In this document: piece after piece, positions 35,601 through 48,734 of the stretch
Position numbering within the stretch: position 1 is the first letter of the stretch
Layout of the letters: every line of letters begins with the position of its first letter
Assembly: GCA_035048485.1 (NCBI GenBank)
Contig: CM068580.1
Location: 59,446,983-59,510,982, forward strand
Reading direction: 5' to 3'
Source of the DNA: Pteria penguin
Taxonomy: Eukaryota; Mollusca; Bivalvia; Pterioida; Pteriidae
DNA: 64,000 nt
The notes under the pieces: generated by a model
What the model saw: the letters and a program-made list of their open reading frames with translations, nothing else
Database searches by the model: none
Told to the model about the DNA's origin: nothing
Program-made: the position numbers and the translations under genes

Positions 35601-37500
35601 CTATATTAGTCAAATACTCTTGGCGTGACATGAAACAAGAGTCAAACAAAACACAAAAACGTAAAACGCATACTTACACAATGAAATATTTTTGATCTAT
35701 GACCACCGCTTTTTTTTTACAAACGATATCATCTACTGATAAAAATTTTGCATAACTAACCCAAATACGGTAACTGAAAGTGTTTCTATTGAAGTTTATT
35801 TGTCCACATGTAGAGTACAGGTTCGTAAATTACGATTGCTTATGTATCACATTACACTTAAATTGGGGTAGCCTTATTAAACATCTAAATTTAAGCTTTG
35901 ATTTGGAACTGATTTGTTTTCAAATACATGTATACAATACATCACATGCATGAAGTTAACAATGAAAAATTACTTCTGGTTGAAAACGACTGAACAACGG
36001 TGTGCCTTACATTCTTGATTCATGACAAGTTGTTTACTGGGCAAAAATAGTTTGCTAAATTCGCTTCTTGTAAACTAATCTATTTTTTAGCTGTTAAACG
36101 GTGAAAATTTTGTTAGGATTGGAACATTCAATGAAATTATTTTGTCGTTAGGAACTTAAAGTAATTAAGAAACACAATACAAATTGTCGATATATTGAAT
36201 TCATCGCTGCTTTATATGTCTTTATGTTTATATTATCGAGTAGATATATATCTATTTACATGTATAGGCTGTATACTTATTGATCATTAACATCTTTATT
36301 GCAATGGCTTAATTCTCAGTGATTATATATAAAGCCTCATATCGCCGGATATATAAGGATTCCATAATTTGTAATTAATTGAGGGTCATGATACGGCAAA
36401 AGGGAGAGTATCGTGCCTTAAAAAATTACCTGCTTTTTATGTGACTGTCTTCAGACGAAATATATTATGGTAGTGCACTGTCTGTCTTTCGTTCTGTCTG
36501 AGGACACTTTAAAAAATGTCTATGCCACATAAAACAGAAACTTCGAGCATGGTTCACTTAGTTTTGATGGCCAGAGGAAGATGGCGCCCAATAGTTCTGG
36601 AGACCGAAAGTCTCAATAACGATTTAATAGCTTCACAGCTCTTGTTAACTAAGTAAAGTGTATGCACAAGGAAATCTTGAAGGTCAGGTTTGCTCAAGGT
36701 AACCGTCACAAGGGTATTTATTAAGCAAATCTGATTAAGAAGAAATCATTACCCTAAAAATAAGTGACACGTGTATCGGCAAGTCCTGATTTTGTAATTT
36801 ACTCCGAGGGTGAATACATAAATTACAAAATGACAGTTTTATGCGAGGTTGCCATTGTTTTTGTCCTTAATTTGAAAGAGAATTGTGGATTAAAGCTTAA
36901 CCTGCCGCATTAAATCCAAAAGTCCTATTGCGCAACGCTGACATGAGATATGATTTGCATTGCCTGCAGCAATTAGTCACGCTCTACTGATAACGAGTTC
37001 TGGTGGAGATTTTAACTTCCTCTAACGGCAAATAAATAATGCACTGCATGCAGTTTGAAACATCTTCTCGTAATATTGATATCGGAAAATAATCGTTTTA
37101 TCAAGCTTACAGAATGATTATGAAAGTACAATATAGAGATATGCACTTTAATGGAGGATATCATCATGTGACCAACTTCCACGTAATTATGACCTTAGTT
37201 ATATCTCTAAAATGGTTTAGATAATTTTCAATTCTATATTATCCCTAGTGCAATACATTACCATTCAAGTCTTACTTTGAACAAACAGTTATTAGAAAAA
37301 GAGATGATTTTGAAAATTTCAGTCGATTAAAAGTAACATATTCATACGAAAGTGCATCTGATATGATATAACGACAATTGGACATAGTTACTTTCCATAA
37401 CACAAAGTTTTTTTGTCGTTATTGTTGTTGTTATTGTTGTGTTGTTCTTTTGTTTTGTTTTTGGGGGGGGTTGTTACCCTCCTCAAAAGGGTTATCTTTA

Positions 37501-37519
37501 ACACACACACATACATACA

Positions 37520-37552
<33 letters not shown>
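37501..37552. repeat. (AC)n/(ATAC)n microsatellite
   Basis: A short AC run followed by about ten ATAC units. Confidence 0.97.
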
Positions 37553-38309
37553 GCAATTTGAATGTATTACATTATATAATGAATTCATATCAAACGACTT
37601 AATATGAAAACCGTTGATCATTCAAGAAAAATTACAATAAGGACAGTAAAAGCCATGTATTATCCCTTATATAAATCAAATAAGATATTTTTGCACTTAC
37701 CGGATAAAGTCATGGCAGTGAGAATAAATCACAACTTGTGCGGTGAAGTCACATATGACAGGCAAAAAGCCGGTATCAAGCGATAGCTATTTCACCAGCC
37801 ATAGTAAATGCTTTCTCATGGCTATTTCATGATATAGTTTGTAATAAATCCCAAACAGAAGGTAAGTTCATAAAAATATAGAAGGTTTGATGTCTTAACG
37901 CGTAACAGCATGCTAAATGAGCGTACCTGTAATCAATATTTAACACACAGTTTCCCCCTTTGTAAACTGCTCAGGTGCGAGTGAAGAAGTGGAGGATCGG
38001 GTACTTATATACTTTGTATTGGTTGGTTTGTGTCCGATTTAATGCCACATCAAGCATACTTCACATACAGGTGGCAGCACCCTCCAGATACATGTAGCAT
38101 AATTTTGACCTATATGTTAAAGCGATATTTGATCCATCCAGTACAATCAATGTTGAATCTGAGATATTGTGTACATATTCACTATAATGGCTAAAACGAA
38201 GAAAAAAAAAAAAAAAGAAAATGCTAAAACAGTTACTGCACTATGTATATTTGGTTTTTATGTACTATAAAGAACAAAGAACCTAAGAGAAATAAAAAGA
38301 CTTGCAATT

Positions 38310-38492
<183 letters not shown>

Positions 38493-39187
38493 CTTATATG
38501 AAAAATGCAAGAAATAAAATGCTAACACCTCTGCCCAAATCAGTCGATATTGAGGATAAGCAGTCCAGGTCGCCCTCGTTCTGAATTCGCCACTGATATA
38601 CTATTCTAGACCTGCACGTATCCTTTATATCATCAATAACAAAACAAAGCCATTGGCAATAAAAGAACGTCTATTACCCTTTACAGATATCATGTTTCAT
38701 TGCCCAATGTTTATTCAGGATGCATACTTCCCATATTTATTGCCACGCATCATAATAAACATGTTCACGTACATCACTTCAATGCCAACATGAAATTTAA
38801 ATCCCAGGTATATCCTGGTTCAAATCCTGTACTGGGCAAATGTCAATACTTTACCACTTGTCTTAAAGATTTCAAAGTGAAGATGCACGTTTCTGATATC
38901 TACGTTTAGACGCGGACATAGAAAAAAGGTATATCCTGGTTTCAGAAATGTATCAAGGCACCACCAATTGAAATGTTTTCTCCGCGATATTTATCATAAA
39001 ATATCACTTTAAAGGTATAAAGACCCATTCATATGGAAATCAGAGTCATAAAACTTGGTTAAAGTATTTCAACAAAGAAATCGTTCACACCCTGATATGC
39101 CGTAATTTGTATCTAAATATCCGAATCTTATTTTGTTCTTCGTTGTCAACAATTTAAAACACGTATATGTATGGATGTATGTATATA

Positions 39188-39204
39188 ACGGGGGGGGGGG
39201 GGGA
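39188..39204. repeat. Poly(G) run
   Basis: About 15 consecutive G following ATATAAC. Confidence 0.9.
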
Positions 39205-41552
39205 CAACTCGTATTATCAGCCTCAGTTGATTCTAAGGGATGAATTAAAATAATGACGTCAATACTGTAATTAACTAGTTGTAGTAATTTGACGAATCTT
39301 TCTATTTAATGCAATGTGATGAAGCTACCATAAGTACAATGTACCATAAAATTCAGATAGAATTTACAATATGGACCATAAATAGTTCTGGTGCAAAATC
39401 CTCATCAGTAACATTAATGCCTATAAAATTATAACCCTGTAAGGTGAATTTGTAGACCCAAACTTCAGCAAAGGTAAAAGGAATAAATGGAATAGTGAGT
39501 ACTGATACTAAAATTCAGACATTTCAACAAATGTAAGATTTCTTTATATCGATATTGTCCTTGAAATCAACATATCAATCAACAGAAACTGACCATGATA
39601 TATCTGTTTGGTTGCAGTGCTCTTGAGTATCTCGGGAACAACACTAGTGACTCTGATCAAGTTGTATTGATGTAATGCGATGTCCTGACGATGAAACCAC
39701 CATATACAATCTACTGTGCATGCAAACGCTTTAATTGACCACAAATAATAAAGTACTTCGAGCATAAAACTGTGTACACAATTACGTCAGGAACCATTAA
39801 TGTAGAAAAAAATATATATAGAATAAGATATAAAACAACATTCAATACTACAACTAACGAAGTATCTGAATATGAATTCTTATCTGTGCCTTTAAATATA
39901 AATATGTATCAAATACTGTATATTATACCAGGGAGACTTAAGTTTGAGATATAATTCGTTCTTAAGACTTGCATTCATACCAGAAGAATGGGATTTAATT
40001 CCATAAATTTTCTAGATCCTCGACTTATGCTGTTTTATGTATTTTATTTACATTATGTTCTTCTTTTCTACCTAGACTAAAGTGAAAACTAGCATGGAGG
40101 TAAACTCGCATACTTCTACTCTTAACACAAATTTCGTTCACTTATCTCAGCTCGATAGTAATGGGAAAACCGTTAGTTGTATGTTTATATAAACCGTTAT
40201 AACATTGGCCAACTTGATAATGATAATAAAACAAGAGTGAACAAACTATATTGAAAGGGTTTACGATACTTGATAAAACTTACAAATAAATTGGTTTTAG
40301 TTATCAAGGAGGTCATCATGATTGATCATTGTAAATGAATGTCTGCATTGTATGATCCTTTTTAAATATATTTTGCATCTGCCATCTTCCTGCAGCTACC
40401 TACAGACGCAAGTGGAAAAACCAAGAATGAAAGAAACCGCAAAACCTAGTATGATGTGGGTTTGACACCCACAAGAAATGTACCACAATGGACAATTAGG
40501 GACCCCTGAAAATCAGTGATTCAATTTGGCTTGTCCTACCATGAATGCTTAAATAGTACAAAACCCCAAATATTTACAATATTTTATTTAAAGGGATGCA
40601 GAGTTAATATAGAAAGTGGCTCTCAAATGGAAATGCTGCATACCCAGATAATATTACTTTAAGGTTGACAGTGAGCAGCTACTACTGTCGCTACGACATC
40701 AAAACTAAACTAAATATGGCAAAAACCGACACGGAATTAAAAATACAAGGAATATATTCAAAATCCTGGTTATACTTTCCTTGTATACTACGGCGATATA
40801 TAGCACTGGGAAGGTAGTTCATTCAAACCATTTTCATTAAAAAGGTATACAATTTTATCATTCATTGTGGTTAGCATAAGATTTTCGTTTACTCTTGTAG
40901 TGAGTAAAATCCTTTTATGCTAATAAATATAAATGCCATACTGATAACGACATTTCCCATGTCTGTGTTTATGCTGAGAGTGAGACGAGAATTTACTTCG
41001 ATACAGATGATACCAAATCCATTAGAATTCTATGCTGACAAAATAATGTTTATAAATATTGTTAGTAAGGCATCGTAAATGCATTTTGTAGTGAAATGAG
41101 AAAGCATTGAAAGGACTGTGTCTGATACGCGATATACTTATATGTATGTAGATTTAAAAGTGCAGAATCAACACATGAAATCTATGTATATTCTGAATAA
41201 GTTTAAAAACAAGTTTCATTTAAGAACACAAAAAGTTGAATCATCTGTATTTCTCACGATTTCATATCACGTCGTTTGACTCACTTTCATCAACGAATTC
41301 TCACATACTTTCATAATTACATTTTTTTCATTAATTTCTGCTAAAATGTTTTTGTAAGTTCGGTACTTTTACAAAACTTATGAGATAGTAAGTCCTACTG
41401 CTTTATTTATTTTATTTTACTATTTTCATTATCATTATTTCTTAATCGTGAATTTCTTGAGTCCAATGTTAATGTTGAACTATATATGTGTCATCTGGTT
41501 GGGTTTTATTTTTTTTTTTCTCATTAATTAATTAAAGTTCTTACATTGTTGG

Positions 41553-41705
41553 TTGGTTGACTGGTGTTTTACGTCGCTTTCAACAATATTTCAGTTATAT
41601 CGCAACATAGAAGCAGGAGGTTACCAACCTCTTAAACACAGTGGCGCAACCCGGAAATCGAACCCGGATCGTCGGCACTGCAAGCCAAGCGCTTAACTCT
41701 TACAT
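41553..41705 (-). mobile_element. tRNA-derived SINE fragment, second family
   Basis: The minus strand begins GTTAAGCGCTTGGCTTGCAG and has a B-box-like GGGTTCGATTTCCGGG, then TGCGCCACTGTG. The body end (plus strand) is GGTGTTTTACGTCGCTTTC, AACAATATTTCAGTTATATC and a TTGG repeat tail. A related body fragment (ATGCCACATCAAGCATAC, GGTGGCAGCACCCTCCAGAT) lies at 38025-38100. Confidence 0.55.
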
Positions 41706-42868
41706 TGTTCGGACATTTTGTCTTGTTCCTTAGTTTCATTGGTTCATGAATACCAACCGCAATACCTTTTTGTGAAAACTAAATTCACATAGACATGTAA
41801 TTTCTAATTTCAAATTCTGTTTGCTTTCTCGAAATTTAATTCATCACTTAGAATTCAGTGTTTTTATACCCCTATTCTGATATTGTGTGTATGTAACAAT
41901 TGTTGTATTATACCTCATATCAAATACCTACAATCTAATTAGTTCCCCTCCTGGTTGACAATTTTAAATGTCACCCGGTTTTTGGAATGAAAGCAATAGG
42001 AGGATGACATTCAACGCGAAATATGTGTGCACGTCGACTCAATATTGGAACATAAATATGGCGACTGTACAAGGGGGTTTTTATGACCGTACATGCAGTT
42101 CTTAATCTATTAACTACAATTTGGCTAAACATCGTGTGTCATCTAACCAAACTACGAGGAATAACTGTTCTGTAGGTCACCTTCACATTATTACATCCTT
42201 TATGGACGTCGGCCTCTTTCTTCTTCTTTCAAATGCTTATTCTTTGTTAAAGTGTTCAAATAAAGAAACGATGAATAAAAACAAACCAGTAGTTCAAAAT
42301 TATGAAGCCCTCAACCCAAGGATACACATTATCATATTTAAATGGTTTAATATATTACATTGAGTTCGCCTCGGTTATGTAATACTTATTCAACAGTAAA
42401 CACCTTCATTTCAAGCATGAAGTGATGAAATTATTCTGCAGATTTTGCATGAAACCTGGCAGTTGTGGCTCGTCAGCAAGGAATGCTTACACCTCCCGGT
42501 AACAAATCTCGCCTCTGATCAGTTTACTGTGAGTGGTTTAGTGAATTTTCATCATTTTCTTTCGATCAACTTCTTCAATAAAGTGATGAGAAAATAATTA
42601 ACTTTTTTTCCCTTCAAATATTCATTTTTTTCTAACAGAAAAAAATCCGTTTTGATAGAAATTCAAAATTGAGATGGTATGGGTAATTTACATTAAGTTT
42701 ATGTCATCAAATTTATATCCATGTCTGAAATCAATGACATTATTTATGACCACAAACTAGATAACTAAAATAACATGATTATTTATCTCAATGCCTCAAT
42801 AAATACAAGTCTAATGTGCTAGATTTCAGATATTTCTTATAAACGCCATTAGTTTGTCAATTCATATT
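41706..42868. other. 3' flank of the GPCR gene
   Basis: AT-rich, may include 3' UTR of the minus-strand GPCR. A weak retroelement-tail resemblance lies at 42460-42540. Confidence 0.5.
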
Positions 42869-42893
42869 TTTTAATTGCGCCTTGTATTCAACA

Positions 42894-44189
42894 CTAACGC
42901 TTACAAATAATGTTTCTTAAGTGCTCGCGGAATTTCAAGTCGAAATAACCAAATATGAATGGATTAGCAACATGATTCAAGATGTACATCCTAGACATAC
43001 TGTTATAGAAAAGAAGTTGTCCTTGGGGCAAATTGAACCAGAAATTCTCCTCTGTCTTTGTTACCAATATCATTATACATGTCGGGATATAGGACACAAC
43101 ATACACAACAACTAACGTCAGAAACATGGCGTTAAAGTTTACACTTTTTGTCTTTTTCATTTTGGTTTTGGGCATAGTGTCTTTTACACTGTAGGATGAA
43201 CTTTGTGAAATTACACTTAAAGAAGATTCTCTTGAAAAATTTGATGTATTTTCTGTAGGATTCTCCTTATTTGATAGTGGTTTGTCGGTGATACCTTTTT
43301 CATTCAGAGGAAAGTCGGAAGCAGCAGCTCGCATCGAAGTATGTTTGTTCGTTGATGACGATGTTGAATTTTCAGTCGATTTTGTTGATCCGTTATCCCT
43401 GTAACGTTGGGTTCTATTCGATACCTGTTTACATACGACGATCGCGATTGGTGTATACAAAGCTGCCGTCACTATGATATTGCCAACGACAACAAATGAC
43501 AATATGCTATAATATATCTTTTGAAAATTCGGATACGCACCCGATCCTGTCAAACATGATACAACAGTCACGTTTTTATCAAGATGCACCATTTCAATTT
43601 CTGCTGTCCCAGATATGAAAATGATCGGTATATTGTACATCAAATTTACAACTAAAATGCAAACTATGCTAAACCTTTTCCAAAAATGATTCATTTGTTT
43701 TCCCAAAGGACGACATATTTTGATATAACGCTGCACGGCAATGGCCAGTAAAAATGAAACAGCTGTCATCATTGTTACTCCTGTAAGAAATACTAATGCC
43801 TTACACGAGTGGTCCCATGGGAATAAAATAAAATACATGTTGTCGAGAATGAAATACACACATGACACAACGGACGTCAAGAGATCAAACACAGCCAGAA
43901 TCGGAATGAAATATCGTGCCTCTAGATGTTTACGAAGTTTGTGACGATATATGAATAACACAAGTATGTTTCCAATAACTCCCACGATTCCAATTACCGT
44001 GTGAATGACTGTGTTTGGCAGTAATTTGTATGCAAATTCTTCGTTCCATTCTTTAGTAAAGGAGATGTTGTGCATTTCCATTTTGTGCACGCTACACGAT
44101 ACAGTGATATTCAGTACTAATACACCTTTATACAAGTTACGTAAATATGTTAATTTCCCATTTAGAACAAATCTAACACTCTTGTACAA
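42894..44189 (-). CDS. Rhodopsin-class (class A) G protein-coupled receptor, orphan, intronless
   Basis: A 431-residue open frame encodes a plausible seven-helix receptor in the plasma membrane. TM1 is about 60-82 with GN at 73-74. TM2 is about 93-117 with the LAVFD motif (D102). C129 at the top of TM3 and C212 in loop 2 can form the usual disulfide. TM3 ends in QRY (153-155) instead of D/ERY. TM5 is about 225-252. A long Ser/Thr/Asn-rich third inner loop spans about 253-350. TM6 has SYIP (P369) in place of CWxP. TM7 ends in NPFIF (409-413) instead of NPxxY, and helix 8 follows. TM4 lacks the common Trp. N-glycosylation sites lie near the N-terminus (NIS at 41, NIT at 27). Met37 or Met39 may be the true start, since the first helix begins only near 60. 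An ATTAAA (minus strand, 42869-42874) lies about 20 bases past the stop and may be the poly(A) signal. The layout suggests the peptide-receptor-like GPCRs expanded in molluscs; the ligand is unknown. Receptor identity is firm, subfamily is not. Confidence 0.93.
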   Translation of the reverse strand: MYKSVRFVLNGKLTYLRNLYKGVLVLNITVSCSVHKMEMHNISFTKEWNEEFAYKLLPNTVIHTVIGIVGVIGNILVLFIYRHKLRKHLEARYFIPILAVFDLLTSVVSCVYFILDNMYFILFPWDHSCKALVFLTGVTMMTAVSFLLAIAVQRYIKICRPLGKQMNHFWKRFSIVCILVVNLMYNIPIIFISGTAEIEMVHLDKNVTVVSCLTGSGAYPNFQKIYYSILSFVVVGNIIVTAALYTPIAIVVCKQVSNRTQRYRDNGSTKSTENSTSSSTNKHTSMRAAASDFPLNEKGITDKPLSNKENPTENTSNFSRESSLSVISQSSSYSVKDTMPKTKMKKTKSVNFNAMFLTLVVVYVVSYIPTCIMILVTKTEENFWFNLPQGQLLFYNSMSRMYILNHVANPFIFGYFDLKFREHLRNIICKR

Positions 44190-44644
44190 CGTAGCATTTC
44201 ATATTCATTTTCAGAAAACGTTCGTTAAATAAAACCTTTGTAGTGTCCACCTTCAGAAAACGTACGTAAAATGACGTGTTGATACGGCTGGTTAAGCTTT
44301 GAATGCACATTTAACACAAGGTACGATTGCAATAAAATTCATGTTTGAGATGTATTACAGAAACACTATGAGGAAAACGTAATGTGAACGTGTTGGACTG
44401 TAAAGGTGGAAGTGTATGTTACGGTGCGTGAAATGCTTAATGTCTTTATTATTTACCTGGTAGAAATGAAACATGCTTAGGTATATATTTTCTTGGCTAA
44501 ATCTTCTTAACCTCAGCCCTGAACTAACTCTTGATATGAAAGTAGAAAGAGACTTCAGAGCAAAAAAGACTATTACAATTTAATTTGAATTTATAATATG
44601 GTCCATATATGCATGATTCAGGAATCAGAACTTCATTTATTTTT
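44190..44644. other. 5' flank of the GPCR gene
   Basis: Contains whatever promoter and 5' UTR the GPCR uses. A short duplicated line (TTCAGAAAACGTTCGTTAAA and TTCAGAAAACGTACGTAAAA, 44211 and 44252) is the only structure noticed. Confidence 0.5.
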
Positions 44645-45030
44645 TATGTGCATGTCCTTGGTGATTTGTGTCATACAGCTTGCTCAGATGTCTCTTGTTT
44701 CCGCTTTCATCAGTTAAACAGAAGGGAAAAAATAATATCATTCAAATAGGAGAAACCAACCAAAATAACAAACATTTGTCTCCAATATCGTATATGAATC
44801 AAATATTTCCTAAAATGTATCTTTATCCTGTTGACCCTTGTTTCTTTATTGGGGATTATTTACAGACTTTTTGGTTTTGTACTGCTTTTGTGGTGAGTGG
44901 AAAGGTGGGTCCGTAAACCGTTTAATCTCAACAATTGAGTGACAATTACCATTTCAACCGCATTACAATCGAGTATTTTTGGATGTCATATCATTTACTT
45001 TTCCTTTAAATATCTGCATGTTCTCGGCGT
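44645..45030 (-). repeat. Foldback family, inverted and internally rearranged arm
   Basis: Two parts on the minus strand. Positions 44645-44705 hold the second end type (TCCTTGGTGATTTGTGTCAT, GCTCAGATGTCTCTTG). Positions 44830-45025 hold the inner arm (TGTTGACCCTTGTTTC, GGTGAGTGG, GGTGGGTCCGTAAACCG, CAATCGAGTATTTTTGGATG, CATGTTCTCGG). The end module is displaced relative to other copies. Confidence 0.6.
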
Positions 45031-48000
45031 TTTTTTTTTCACACATCTGAAACTTATCATATACAAAATTGTCATATTATGTTTTCTAACATACTTCAAA
45101 TCTTGTTGATATTAGATTTTTCCGAAAAATTGATAAATAGAACTAATCGCAGAAATGACACATGGTGCCTTATTACAACTAAAATTCCACAGATTCGTAC
45201 TTTATTATCGTTGCATTGCCATTTTGAAATTACATAGAAATGAACAAAAAATTGCAAGGAAACCCACGCATCATATTTCCATCCAATTACTATAAGCCAG
45301 GGGAAATACAAACAAATTAAACAAGTCATTAATTCTCCTGTACAGCTATTACAATAATTGTAAAACCAACTTTTATCTTTTATTTTGCAAATTATAGAAC
45401 CTGTTCATTCACACATATATTACAATAAGAGCGTATCTATATGACAAATTTTATTAGTCTTGTACTTTTTCGTTGATATGATTTTGTTGCACACGGGAAA
45501 GTAATTTCCGCTGTGTTCTATAACTTCAGATTCTACATTTGTTGGAGGTGGGCAATAGTCCTTTATTTGCAAACCCACATGCCACTTAATTGTACACACT
45601 CAGTGATGAAACATAACTTTCACATAAAGCCATTTTACATCTCTCCGTATATATTGATCTCAATGCCTTATATCTGAAACCCTCAATTCTTATAAAATAG
45701 AACATTTTTTGATTTATTGGTGAAATCGTGCAAACGACTTGAGTAATGAAACTTTTTAAAGCAATGGACAGAGCGGATGCTTCTCGCAATAGAGGACAGG
45801 TAAAAAAAAACACCGGTAATACAAACGCGAAAAAAAAAACATATATCACGTCTAAACATTTCGATTACATTGTAATCATGAGGACATAAGGACAACAAAC
45901 TGAAGACATAATCATATATTAGGTATATATCAACGATTAACGTTTAGTAAATGAAAGAAATACACGGCGCATGAATATAAATTGTCATCTATATAATTAA
46001 AGTAACGATAGGTTGTATTATTTACATTTAACTTGTTTTTATTTCTGTTTAATTCTACATAATGGCTGTAACTTTGACATAGATAAACAATTTGTTGGTT
46101 GTTTAATTTATCAGACAGACAGACAAATATGAGGGAAACATATCTCGGAATGATAAACTTGTCCACTATTGCAAGTATTGAGGCAGTAGTTCAGTCCTCC
46201 TTCTCCAATGAGTCGTGAGACAATGAACGAACGATAGATTACTGTTCCATTTATGTGGTCAAGGGTTACAACTTTATTGACATTTAATACCAATGTAGCC
46301 ATTCCGATCCCTCCCACGCAACATCAAATACGTTCCAATTTACATTTCAGGTCGACCAAACACGATCTTATACGACCAAGTCATTCCAGTCTCATAAATC
46401 CCAGTGAGTAACCACTGTATTAACAATACGAATCAACAATAGCTCGGTACAGGATCAACCTTTCCTTAAATGATTTCTTCAACAGGATATTGAGGTATAG
46501 AGTGTATTATAATATTAAACGATTGATTACACAATATGCACTTTTTTATAGTGAATAAAAGTTAAAAAAAATGCCTGGTTTTGTTATAGTTGCATTGAAA
46601 GCTAAGAAGTATGGTTAATATGGACTATGGCGCTCAGGACAGAGAAGTAATAATCACCAGTTTGACTAGCCACACCACGATGTCAAAAGCAGGAAATATT
46701 TTACAAATTATCTTTAAAAGTTATTAAAATTAAGTCTCACAATTCTGGATGGTTCGGAGAACGTGTCAAAATTTTTTATGCAAGTACCTCCTATATTTCG
46801 TTTCCCACACAATTTAAGTAAAGCTATAAGTGCTTTCCAGATGATAACATATTGATAATATATAGCGAGATCAGAGATCAGTGACTGTATAATTTTCTGA
46901 TACATCTAAACTCATCCTTGTGTCTTTGTGATTATATGTCTAATAAATGTTTGGAATACACTATACAACCCATTACATATTTGATGTTTGATAATTGATA
47001 AACTTATCACCCTAGTATAAATCAATAAATACCTCCTCTGCATATAATTGAATTGCTTAAAGCAATTATCAAAACTTCCATTTTCTATACCGGTTATCGG
47101 AAATAAGAAAAAGCAACATGCTCAATAAAAATGAAAACACACTGTATATGTGACATTTCTTTGGAGATTCATTTTCTAAATTGAGCGATTATAATCTACA
47201 AACATTGTCTGAATTGCTCTATGAATAAAGGATGATAAATACTATTCCATTACATCCGATATCCGGTCACAAAAAGTAGGACGTTTCCAATATTCCATCA
47301 AAGTTGAGTAGTTGTATGAGGATACTGTTTACCTGTTCCCATGAAGAAGTACTGACATCGAACAAAACATTTAAAGCATTAAATGATACCAAAGATTTTC
47401 TCTGATTTTTTTTTACCAACTCTGAGGTTACACCAAACAACAGTTCAGAACAACAGACATTTATTAAGAACAAGTGATAAAACTAAAACATGCGATAAAT
47501 AGAAACTAGCAGTACAGGAAGTAACATTTTACTAACTTCTCTGCTATTTATATATCATATGGTTTTATCTCATATAAGATGGTTTTTGGTCGTTTCACGA
47601 CACTTTAACAAATATGTTTGCGGTAGGAATATTTATGACCGCCATATTTTCGGTCATAAACCATCTCTACAGAAGCTTTTCCTTTTTTGGTTGAAATTCG
47701 AATGTTATGCAACAAACTAATATTGAAAAATCTGTTCCTACGGTCATATTTCGTATAGAATGCTTTAAATGCAGTCGTATCACACATTCATTTTCATTGC
47801 TTGTTTGATATCCAATAGTTATTTATCATTTTTGGAAAATTAAACAGAAAATCAAATTATGTCACATGTAAGCTGTAGCAATTTCCTGACAATTTTGAAA
47901 CATTAACACAACAAATTGCTTTTTGAGGAAACAAAATCCAAATTGGTACAAGACAACACTGTGTTGTAGAGAATTTCTAATCTTTTCAAGCGGTTCCAAT

Positions 48001-48654
48001 TTCTCTGGTAACATTGAGGTAAAATGGCCTGTAGCTAAAACAGCTGTAATATGCCCAATAAATTTGCCAATTTTAGCTTTAGATGGATTTCAAAATCAGT
48101 ATGTCATAGCGGAACTTGATGGATGAACTCATTTCCCAAAAGGAATTGCTATCATTTCAAATAATGTCATCTATATTGAAATTTTACCATGGAATTGAAA
48201 GTTTGATAAGGATGGTAAAAGCATAGATTACTTTACGAGATAGGAGCGGATGACGCATTCAGAATGGAGTAGAAGTAAGGCTGAAGAGGTTCCTGTCATA
48301 TGTTGAGTGATTTAAATGATGTGTATTGACAGAAAGGCATGGTAATATCAATGTAATAATTAAATGACAATAGAAATTGGCATGTCATGCAGTCATTTAA
48401 CATCTTTCATAGTATTTGTTTGAAAGTCACTGTTTAAAAATTCATTGTGTAGTGCAATGTATGCATTGGATTCCATCTGCTAGCGTTATAACCTACATAA
48501 AAAGAAAATTCATTAAACTTGCTTCTGTCCACGTACTTTAAGATATCGATATAATTTGTGAAATAGGTAGATCAACAGTACGAAATCGAAAGCTTTATGT
48601 TTTATCATTAATGTTCATTATTCTTATCATTATTTTTATTCACTCATTATTTAT
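45031..48654. other. Intergenic: no gene seen
   Basis: AT-rich, only short frames without protein character. A plus frame at 47923-48126 (Ile/Pro/Ala-rich) was considered but no family is recognised. Confidence 0.55.
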
Positions 48655-48705
48655 TCATCATCATCATCATCATCATGATTATTATTATTATTATTATTAT
48701 TATTG
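48655..48705. repeat. (TCA)n/(ATT)n microsatellite
   Basis: Short TCA run followed by ATT run, directly left of the 48.7-kb foldback element. Confidence 0.9.
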
Positions 48706-48734
48706 ATGTTGCTTTCTAGAATTATGTAGCTTTA

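Noticed and set aside
47923..48126. 67-codon plus frame with a fairly natural composition
   Set aside because: No recognisable domain, no ATG at the start and no splice signals of quality.
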